A DNA stretch of 64,000 bases from Leisingera caerulea DSM 24564 (lineage in GTDB: Bacteria; Pseudomonadota; Alphaproteobacteria; Rhodobacterales; Rhodobacteraceae), in the NCBI RefSeq assembly GCF_000473325.1, contig NZ_KI421513.1:1497217-1561216 (forward strand). Direction: 5' to 3'. Below, in pieces: positions 53,563-60,518 of this stretch. Every line of letters starts with the position of its first letter. Position 1 is the first letter of the stretch. Under the pieces are notes generated by a model, which made no database searches, was not told the origin of the DNA, and was given only the letters and a program-made list of their open reading frames with translations. Position numbers and translations under genes: made by a program.

Positions 53563-56358
53563 CTATTGCCCCAGCCGGTCCAGGAGCGCCGGCACATGCA
53601 CCTGGTCGGATTTGTAATTGCCGGTCAGCACATGCATCACCAGGTTGACGCCGAACCGGTAAGCCAGCTCCCGCTGCCGCTCGCCGGCATAGCCGCGCCC
53701 GACCGGCAGCAAGGGCCGCCCGTTTTCATCCACCGCCCAGGCTGCGGCCCAGTCGTTGCCGCCGATCACCACCGGCGTCACCCCGTCGTTCAGATTGCGG
53801 AAGGGGATGCCCTCGGCCTGCTCCGCATCCGGCGACGCGGCCTCGACCCAGACCGGGCCGCGGCTGTGGCGGCCGGGGAAATCCTGCAGCAGGTAGAAGG
53901 CGCGGGTCAGCACATGGTCTTCCGGCACCACCTCCAGCGGCGGGATGTCCAGCGGCAGCGCAATCTGCTGCAGCCGCCGCGCCGCCGGGCTGCTGGCGCC
54001 GGCAGAGGCGAGATCGGCGTCGCGGGTATCGAACAGGATCATCCCGCCCGCCCGCAGATAGGTGTTCAGCTTCGAGTAAGCCTCGGAGGAGGGCAGCGGC
54101 TGGTCCCGCGTGACCGGCCAGTACAGCAGCGGGAAAAACGCCAGCTCATCCCGCTCCAGGTCGACGCCTGCCGGGTTGGCCGGCTCCACCGAGGTGCGGA
54201 AGAACAGCGTGTCCGACAGCCCGCGCAGGCCGGCCTCGGCGAGGCGGTCGATCTCCGCGTCGCCGGTCAGAACATGCGCCAGCACCAGTTCCGAGGCCAG
54301 CTCTGCCGCCCGGAAATCCGCCTGCGCCTGCTGCTGCGGCGGACCCTCCTGCGCGCGTGCATCCTGGGGCGCCGCCAGCGCCGCCAGCCCAACCGCCGCC
54401 GCCAGCGCGGCGGTGCGGGCCCGGCCCAAGAGACCGGACACCAAGAGCGTGCCCAGCACATCCAGCGCCAAAAGCATCAGCGCCAGCGTCAGCAAGGCCC
54501 CGCCCAGCGGCATCTCCTGCGGCGCGTCATAGCCGCTAACCTCCACCGAGGCAGGCCAGCGCGCCGCCAGCAGCTCATCTTCGGGGCGCAGCACGTTGCG
54601 TGCCAGCATCCGCCGCCCGCCGTCGTAGACACCGGGGCGCAGTTCCGGCCCCGCGGGCGCCGCCACCAGATCCGGCCCCTTGACCCCCGGCAGCGTTTCC
54701 GCCGCCTCCAGCCGGCCGAACCCGTCCAGCACCTCCACCGGGGTCCAGGTGGTGCCTTCCAGATCCTCGGCCTTGGGCGCAGCGGCAGAGGAGGACACCG
54801 CCAGCCGCTCCAGCATTGCCACGAACAGGCCCGACAGCGGCAGGCTGCTCCACTCCGCATTCGCCGTCACGTGAAACAATACCACCTGGCCCTGGCCCAG
54901 CGTCTTGCGGGTGACCAGCGGGGTGCCGTCGGCCAGTTCCGCAATGACGCGGTCCGCCAGCTGCGGATCGGGCTGCGCCACCACTTGCGAGCTGATCGCC
55001 ACCTCCCGCGGCACCTCCAGCCCGTAAAAGGGCGAGTCTTCGGCAAACGGCGCCAGCGTCTTCGGCTCGCCCCAGCTCATCGCGCCGCCGATGCTGCGCC
55101 CGCCAATGCGCAGGCGCACCGGCATCAGGGGCTCCTCGCCGCTGCGCGCGGTGTCGCTGGCCGCCAGCCGCGGCCCGGCAAAGCGCAACAGCAGGCCGCC
55201 GTTTTCCACCCATTCGATCACCGCCTCTTCCTGCGCGGGCGCCAGCCGCGCCACGTCGGCCAGCACGATCACATCCGGGTTCGCAGGCAGCAGATCCCGC
55301 AGCGCGCCCTCCAGCAGCTCGGCCGAGGGCGCCAGCGCCTGGCGCAGGTAATGCAGCGGCGACAGCAGCGCCAGGCCTTCATCCGCGCTTTCGGAGGAGA
55401 CCAGCGCCACCTCGCGCCGCCGCAGGCTGTCGTCGGTCAGCGCCACCGCGCCCGCCGATGTCTCGCCGCGGATTTCGAACCGCGACAGCCGCGCCCGCAG
55501 TTCGGCGGGCAGCGACAGCTCAGCCGAGGCCGCGCGGGCGCCATCCGCAAACCGCAGCGGCAGCGCAGCCAGACTGCGCTCGGTGCCGCCGGGATCCTTG
55601 CCCTGCGCCACCACCGCAACCTCCTGCGCGGGTCCGGCGCGGCTGCGCTGGACCGTCAGTTCAATCGCCCCGCCGGTATAGCGCGCGGGCAGCAGGCCCA
55701 GCACCGGCAAGGGCTGCTCAAAGACCTCAATCCCGCCGCGCCGGCTCAGCGCCTCGATCAGCCCCTCGCGGCCCGGATACTCCAGCCCGTCGCTGAACCA
55801 GACGGTGTCAAATCCGCCCTCCGCCCCGTCAATCGCCGCCAAAGCCTGCTCCAGCTGCTCCGGCCCCGGCTGCCAGGGCAGGGGCGCCAGCCCCGCCAGC
55901 TGCCGCTGCCAGTCGCTGGCGGCGCGGAATTGCAACACCTCCGGTGCGCTCAGGCGCAAGACCGCCACCGGGCGTTCCGCCCGGCCCGCTTCCTCCAGCT
56001 GCACCCCGGCCTGGGCGCTGGTCTGTTCCCAGCCCGCCGCGCCGCCCCAGCTGGCGTCCATCACAATCAGCAGCGGCCCGCTGCCGCCCGCGTCTTCGGT
56101 AGAGGGGTTCAGCACCGGCCCCGCCAGCCCGATTATCGCCGCCGCCACCGCCAGCAGCCGCAGCAGCAACAGCCACCAGGGCGTGCGGTCCGACAGGCTC
56201 TCGTCATCCTTCAGGCCCAGCAGCAGTGTCACCGCCGGGAACGGCTGGCGCTTGGGCGCGGGCGGGATCGCCCGCAACAGCAGCCACAGCACCGGCAGCG
56301 CCAAAAGCCCCAGCAGCAGCCAGGGCGCGGAAAAGCCGATGCCTGCAATCATTGTCAT
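53563..56358 (-). CDS. BatA-like/DUF4159 membrane protein
   Basis: A 931-residue inner-membrane protein. The N-terminal PWLLLGLLALPVLWLLLRAIPPAPKRQPFP is the aerotolerance-regulator (BatA) start, with a second membrane segment at about residues 60-80. A von Willebrand-like strand (LLIVMDASWGG) lacks the complete metal site. After a central amidotransferase-like region and a membrane stretch (about 635-680), the C-terminal 210 residues form DUF4159 (LYWPVTRDQPLPSSEAYSKL, GGMILFDTRD). The start at 56358 overlaps the DUF58 stop as ATGA. Confidence 0.75.
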   Translation of the reverse strand: MTMIAGIGFSAPWLLLGLLALPVLWLLLRAIPPAPKRQPFPAVTLLLGLKDDESLSDRTPWWLLLLRLLAVAAAIIGLAGPVLNPSTEDAGGSGPLLIVMDASWGGAAGWEQTSAQAGVQLEEAGRAERPVAVLRLSAPEVLQFRAASDWQRQLAGLAPLPWQPGPEQLEQALAAIDGAEGGFDTVWFSDGLEYPGREGLIEALSRRGGIEVFEQPLPVLGLLPARYTGGAIELTVQRSRAGPAQEVAVVAQGKDPGGTERSLAALPLRFADGARAASAELSLPAELRARLSRFEIRGETSAGAVALTDDSLRRREVALVSSESADEGLALLSPLHYLRQALAPSAELLEGALRDLLPANPDVIVLADVARLAPAQEEAVIEWVENGGLLLRFAGPRLAASDTARSGEEPLMPVRLRIGGRSIGGAMSWGEPKTLAPFAEDSPFYGLEVPREVAISSQVVAQPDPQLADRVIAELADGTPLVTRKTLGQGQVVLFHVTANAEWSSLPLSGLFVAMLERLAVSSSAAAPKAEDLEGTTWTPVEVLDGFGRLEAAETLPGVKGPDLVAAPAGPELRPGVYDGGRRMLARNVLRPEDELLAARWPASVEVSGYDAPQEMPLGGALLTLALMLLALDVLGTLLVSGLLGRARTAALAAAVGLAALAAPQDARAQEGPPQQQAQADFRAAELASELVLAHVLTGDAEIDRLAEAGLRGLSDTLFFRTSVEPANPAGVDLERDELAFFPLLYWPVTRDQPLPSSEAYSKLNTYLRAGGMILFDTRDADLASAGASSPAARRLQQIALPLDIPPLEVVPEDHVLTRAFYLLQDFPGRHSRGPVWVEAASPDAEQAEGIPFRNLNDGVTPVVIGGNDWAAAWAVDENGRPLLPVGRGYAGERQRELAYRFGVNLVMHVLTGNYKSDQVHVPALLDRLGQ

Positions 56359-57248
56359 GGCGCGGTCCGTTCCAGTGCATGGTAAAGCCACATCAGCGCC
56401 GCCTGCGCCGGATCGCCCGTGTGATGCTGCCCGAACCGCCAGCCGGCCTCGCGGCAGAGGCGTTCCAGCGCGCCCCGCCGTTCTGCCAGCCTGTCCAGAT
56501 AGCGCTCCTGCAGGGCAGAGGCCTTCAGTGTTTCATGTGTGACACCGCCGCCCATGCTTTCAAACAATGTGCGCCCGGAGAAGGGAAACGCCTCCTCCGC
56601 CGGGTCCAGCACCTGCAGCAGCACGCCGCGCACCCCGCGCGCGGCGGCCTTGGACAGGGCCTGCTCCACCGGTTCATACGGCCCCAGAAAGTCAGAGATG
56701 AACAGCGCCCGCGCATGCGGGATCAGCGCGCGGTGGCCGGGCGGGGCGTAATCTTGCGCATCATCCGCCGACAGTGCCTCCGCCAGCCGCAGGATCTGCA
56801 CATTGCCGCGCCGGGGCGGCAGGCTGCCGCCGGTCAGGCCGACCCGCTCACCGCCTTGCACCATCAGAACAGCGGCGGCCAGGCCCAGCAGCCGGGCCTG
56901 ATCCACCTTCTGCGGCAGCTTGGGAGAGGAGGCAAACCGCATCGACGCGCCGGTATCCACCCACAGATGCACCGTCTGCGAGATATGCCATTCCCGCTCG
57001 CGCACATATTGCACATCGCCCATTGCCGACCGCCGGTGGTCGATCATCCGGCGGCTGTCGCCGGCCTGCGCCGGGCGGTACTGCCAGAAATCATCGCCCG
57101 TGCCGGCCCGGCGGCGGCCATGCTCGCCCATCAGCACAGAGCCCGCCAGATGCCGCGCCTGCACCAGCAAGGGCGGCAGGGCGCTGGCCTCGGCCTCCGC
57201 CCGGTGCCGCAGTCCTGCTGCTGCCTGAGAGGCGGCGGGCCTGGTCAC
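56355..57248 (-). CDS. DUF58 domain protein
   Basis: A 297-residue protein of the DUF58 family, usually partnered with MoxR ATPases. The family core is DDFWQYRPAQAGDSRRMIDHRRSA followed by VHLWVDTGASMRFA, where the DTGAS motif sits in a von Willebrand-like fold. No membrane segment is visible. Both ends overlap neighbours by ATGA, so the operon is translationally coupled. Confidence 0.85.
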   Translation of the reverse strand: MTRPAASQAAAGLRHRAEAEASALPPLLVQARHLAGSVLMGEHGRRRAGTGDDFWQYRPAQAGDSRRMIDHRRSAMGDVQYVREREWHISQTVHLWVDTGASMRFASSPKLPQKVDQARLLGLAAAVLMVQGGERVGLTGGSLPPRRGNVQILRLAEALSADDAQDYAPPGHRALIPHARALFISDFLGPYEPVEQALSKAAARGVRGVLLQVLDPAEEAFPFSGRTLFESMGGGVTHETLKASALQERYLDRLAERRGALERLCREAGWRFGQHHTGDPAQAALMWLYHALERTAP

Positions 57249-58252
57249 GCGGCGGCCCCGGTCCGGGCCAGTTCGCTCGCGGTTTCCCCGATCAGCGCCG
57301 CCAGGCTTTCACCCCGTGCCCGCGCGGCAAAGTTCAGCTGCATCCGGTGGCTCAGCACCGGTTTCGCCATGTCCAGCACGTCGTCTGCATTGGGCGCCAG
57401 CCGCCCCTGCAAGAGCGCCCGCGCCCGCACCGCCAGCATCAGCGCCTGCGCCGCCCGCGGGCCCGGCCCCCAGGCCACGGTCTGCGCCACATGGTCAGAG
57501 ACGCCGGGTTCCTCAGGGCGGAAGGCGCGCACCAGGTCCAGGATCATCTCCACCACCGATTCGCCCACCGGCATCCGCCGCAGCAGGGCCTGGGCCTCAA
57601 TCAGCTCGGCGGCGGTAAACACCTGATAGGCCTCCGCTTCCTCTGCCCCGGTGGTGGCCAGCAGAATATCCCGCTCGGTCGCGCGGTCGGGGTAATTCAC
57701 GTCGATCTGCAGCAGGAACCGGTCCAGCTGCGCCTCCGGCAGCGGATAGGTGCCTTCCTGCTCAATCGGGTTCTGGGTCGCCAGCACATGGAACGGCGCC
57801 CCCAGGGAGCGGTCCTCGCCCGCCACCGTCACCACCCGCTCCTGCATCGCCTGCAACAGCGCCGATTGGGTGCGCGGGCTGGCGCGGTTGATCTCATCCG
57901 CCATCAACAGCTGGCAGAACACCGGCCCCGGCACAAACCGGAACGAGCGGTGGCCGTCGGCGGCGGTGTCCAGCACTTCGGAGCCCAGAATGTCGGCGGG
58001 CATCAGGTCCGGGGTGAACTGAATGCGGTTGCCATCCAGCCCCATCACCGTGCTGAGGGTTTCCACCAGCCGGGTCTTGCCCAGGCCGGGCAGGCCGATC
58101 AGCAGCCCGTGGCCGCCGCACAAAAGCACCGACAGGGTGAGGTCCACCACCCGCTCCTGGCCGATGAACCGTTTGGTGATCGACGCGCGCGCCTCTTGCA
58201 GCTTGGCTTCCAGCGCCTCGATGCCGGCCAGCAGATCGTCCGTTTCAGGCAT
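57245..58252 (-). CDS. MoxR family AAA+ ATPase
   Basis: A 335-residue AAA+ chaperone-like ATPase. Walker A is GLPGLGKTRL, Walker B MADEINRASPRTQSALLQAMQE, with sensor-1 ATQNP and the MoxR QEGTYPLPEAQLDRF signature. MoxR proteins act with von Willebrand-domain partners to mature or regulate envelope or metalloprotein complexes, and the next gene encodes such a partner. The start at 58252 gives the family N-terminus; the frame continues upstream into the divergent gene. It is the first gene of the operon. Confidence 0.93.
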   Translation of the reverse strand: MPETDDLLAGIEALEAKLQEARASITKRFIGQERVVDLTLSVLLCGGHGLLIGLPGLGKTRLVETLSTVMGLDGNRIQFTPDLMPADILGSEVLDTAADGHRSFRFVPGPVFCQLLMADEINRASPRTQSALLQAMQERVVTVAGEDRSLGAPFHVLATQNPIEQEGTYPLPEAQLDRFLLQIDVNYPDRATERDILLATTGAEEAEAYQVFTAAELIEAQALLRRMPVGESVVEMILDLVRAFRPEEPGVSDHVAQTVAWGPGPRAAQALMLAVRARALLQGRLAPNADDVLDMAKPVLSHRMQLNFAARARGESLAALIGETASELARTGAAA

Positions 58253-58316
58253 GACATTCCTCGTTTCCCGGATGTATGCTGTTACTCTATCGTGCTGACA
58301 GGAAATGGCAAAAGCA

Positions 58317-58901
58317 ATGAGCGGACAAAAACCTGTGACCCCCGATGCCGAAGGCATCGCCGCGGCGGCCAAAGCGGCCGGAAAAGGGAAGGGATTGCCG
58401 CCCGTGCACCTGTGGAATCCGCCGTTTTGCGGCGACCTGGACATCCGCATCGCCCGCGACGGCAGCTGGCATTACCTCGGCACCCCGTTCAACCGGTTTG
58501 AACTGGTCAAGCTGTTTGCCTCCATCCTTAAGCTGGAGGACGGCAGGTATTACCTTGTCACGCCTGTGGAAAAGGTCGGCATCACCGTCGATGACGCGCC
58601 CTTTGTGGCGGTGGATTTCGACGCGGCGGGGCAGGGGCGCGAGCAGGTGATCACCTTCACCACCAGCCTCGGCGACACCGCCGCAGCGGGCCCGGAGCAC
58701 CCGATCCGGGTGGAGCGCGACGGCGAAAGCGGCGAGCCGTCTCCCTATGTCATGATCCGCGCAGGCCTTGAGGCGCTGATCGACCGTAAAAGCTTCTACC
58801 GGCTGGCGGAGCTGGGCGAACACCACGACGGCTGGTTCGGCGTCTGGTCCAACGGGGAGTTTTTTTCCCTGATCCCCTCAGCAGAGCTGGACGCGGAGTA
58901 G
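58317..58901 (+). CDS. DUF1285 domain protein
   Basis: A 194-residue cytosolic protein of the DUF1285 family, with the conserved PPVHLWNPPFCGDLDIRIARDGSWHYLGTPFNR start and VTPVEKVGITVDDAPF core. Function is unknown. Two starts exist, 58305 and 58317; the later one is preferred because the AGGA at 58300 abuts the earlier. It is divergent from moxR and shares a 64-bp promoter gap. Confidence 0.8.
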   Translation: MSGQKPVTPDAEGIAAAAKAAGKGKGLPPVHLWNPPFCGDLDIRIARDGSWHYLGTPFNRFELVKLFASILKLEDGRYYLVTPVEKVGITVDDAPFVAVDFDAAGQGREQVITFTTSLGDTAAAGPEHPIRVERDGESGEPSPYVMIRAGLEALIDRKSFYRLAELGEHHDGWFGVWSNGEFFSLIPSAELDAE

Positions 58902-59112
58902 ACCGCCCGCCGCCAGCGGCAGGCCCGGGCGCAAACCGGACCTGCCGCCCGGCAGCTATCCCTTGAAAATTTAGCGAAAACTTGCCGGTTTTGCCGCCGG
59001 CAGCCAAGGTTTGCGGCCGCTGCCTTGCGGGAAAGCGACAATGCGTCTTTTTCTGTGTCTTGGCCTCATGGATTCGCGCGAGATAAACCACCGTGAAGCC
59101 AGGAGGACCCGC

Positions 59113-59865
59113 ATGCCCAGATTCGCAGCCAACATTTCGATGCTGTTTGCAGAGCTGCCCTATCTCGACCGGTTTCCGGCCGCCGCCGCCGCCGGGTTCG
59201 AGGCGGTGGAGATCCTTAACCCCTATGAGCTGGCCGCCAAGGAGACCCAGCGCGCGCTGCTGGCCAACGGGCTGGAACTGCTGCTGATCAACGCGCCGCC
59301 GCCGAATTACACCGGCGGCATGCCCGGCTACGCGGCGGTGCCGGACGGGGCGGACCGCTTCCAGCGCGACATCCGCCGGGTGCTGCGCTACGCCGAGGCG
59401 CTGAAGGCGGGCAAGATCCACGTGATGGCGGGCTATGCCAAGGGCGATGCCGCGCTGCAGACCTTTGTCGAAAACCTGCAATGGGCGGCCGACCGGGCGC
59501 CGGGCCAGCAGTTCACCATCGAGCCGTTGAACAGCGGCGACCAGCCCGGCTATTTCCTTGATGACTACACCCTGGCGGTAGAGGTGCTGGACGCGGTGGA
59601 CCGGCCCAACGTCGGCCTCCAGTATGACGCCTACCACGCCCAGCTGATCCACGGCGACGCCGCCAAAGTGTGGGAGACCTTCGGCAGCCGCGCGGTGCAT
59701 GTGCAGATCGGCGCCGCCCCCGGGCGCTGCGAGCCGGGTACCGGGCCGGTCGATTTCCAGCGGCTGTTCGCGGCCATCGACGCCAGCGGCTATGACGGCT
59801 GGGTCAGCGCCGAATACACCCCCTCGACCCGCCGGACCGAAGACAGCCTCACCTGGATGCGCTGA
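59113..59865 (+). CDS. Hydroxypyruvate isomerase-like TIM-barrel protein
   Basis: A 250-residue protein of the xylose-isomerase-like TIM-barrel family, close in feel to Hyi hydroxypyruvate isomerase or OtnI. It begins PRFAANISMLFAELPYLDRF and contains IEPLNSGDQPGY and LQYDAYHAQLIHGD, with the E, D and H residues expected to bind a divalent metal. The start at ATG 59113 is set by AGGAGG at 59101-59106. It is a lone gene, so the exact substrate is open. Confidence 0.85.
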   Translation: MPRFAANISMLFAELPYLDRFPAAAAAGFEAVEILNPYELAAKETQRALLANGLELLLINAPPPNYTGGMPGYAAVPDGADRFQRDIRRVLRYAEALKAGKIHVMAGYAKGDAALQTFVENLQWAADRAPGQQFTIEPLNSGDQPGYFLDDYTLAVEVLDAVDRPNVGLQYDAYHAQLIHGDAAKVWETFGSRAVHVQIGAAPGRCEPGTGPVDFQRLFAAIDASGYDGWVSAEYTPSTRRTEDSLTWMR

Positions 59866-59954
59866 GCCGCCGCAGGGCGGAAACACATTCGTGAATTGAA
59901 ATGTGATGCGGCGGACGCCATAAGGCGGGGGTGAGTTGACCAAGGAGGCCGCCG

Positions 59955-60191
59955 ATGCTGCCCGCCCGTTTTGCGCCTGTGCTGTTCAGCCTGATCCTGT
60001 CGGGGCTGATGTCCTGCATCGTGACCTGCGTGGCGACCTGGAAGGCGCTGGGGCTTGGCGCGGGTTTTGCCCAGGACTGGATGCAGGCGTGGATGGCCAG
60101 CTGGCCGATTGCCTTTGCCGTCGCCTTCACCGCCGCGCCGCTGGTGCGGCGGCTGGTGGCGAAACTGGTCAAGCAGCCGCTGCAGGGCTGA
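59955..60191 (+). CDS. DUF2798 small membrane protein
   Basis: A 78-residue membrane protein with two hydrophobic segments (about residues 7-29 and 44-66) and the DUF2798 pattern FSLILSGLMSCIVT...WPIAFAVAF. The function is unknown. It is preceded by AAGGAGG at the right spacing. It converges on polA. Confidence 0.8.
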   Translation: MLPARFAPVLFSLILSGLMSCIVTCVATWKALGLGAGFAQDWMQAWMASWPIAFAVAFTAAPLVRRLVAKLVKQPLQG

Positions 60192-60196
60192 GGACC

Positions 60197-60278
60197 GCAA
60201 GGGCGGCTCCCGCCCGCTGCACGCTGCATCGCAGATGCAGCAGCAGCCGTTGGGCCGGGCGCCGCTGGCGCGTCGCAG
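60197..60278 (+). repeat. Intergenic repeat family A, copy 4
   Basis: The head AAGGGCGGCTCCCGCCCGCT is followed by a GCTGCATC/GATGCAGC hairpin, then the core GTTGGGCCGGGCGCCGCTGG and CGCGTCGC. It lies at the 3' end of the DUF2798 gene in the convergent gap with polA and is followed 22 bp later by palindrome C. Confidence 0.75.
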
Positions 60279-60299
60279 GTTTCTTGCTGAGAAGCCCCT

Positions 60300-60317
60300 A
60301 AGGGCAGGGCTGCCCTT
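60300..60317. repeat. 18-bp palindrome C, copy 2
   Basis: AAGGGCAGGGCTGCCCTT is identical to 27702-27719, and like that copy it follows an A repeat by 20-25 bp. About 35 bp later a larger palindrome begins, GTCAAGGG (60353-60360) against CCCTTGAC (60394-60401), with smaller hairpins inside, related to CAAGGG and CCCTTGAC pieces after the first copy. Confidence 0.7.
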
Positions 60318-60420
60318 GAGAGGCGTTTCCGATTGTTTTCAGGGCAGGCCGCGTCAAGGGCAAGCCGCGCTGAACGCGCGGAGGCTGGCGCCTCCCTTGA
60401 CCCGGAGCCGAACCGCTGCG

Positions 60421-60504
60421 CGTCCCGTCACGCCGCGCCAGCGGCGCTGGGCCCAACGGGGTGAGACCGGCAGGCCGAAGCCGGGCGGGAGCGCCCCGCC
60501 GGCC
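60421..60504 (-). repeat. Intergenic repeat family A, copy 5 (inverted)
   Basis: Read on the minus strand: GGCCGGCGGGGCGCTCCCGC (head), a CGGC/GCCG hairpin, then the core GTTGGGCCCAGCGCCGCTGG and CGCGGCG. It is inverted relative to copy 4, so the DUF2798/polA gap of 327 bp is A-C-A(inverted). It abuts the polA stop. I see no gene in the gap. Confidence 0.7.
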
Positions 60505-60518
60505 TTGAGAAACCTGAC

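Noticed and set aside
53563..56358. A von Willebrand A-domain with a working metal site in the DUF4159 protein
   Set aside because: The strand LLIVMDASWGG resembles the start of such a domain, but the DxSxS pattern is incomplete, so metal binding cannot be claimed.
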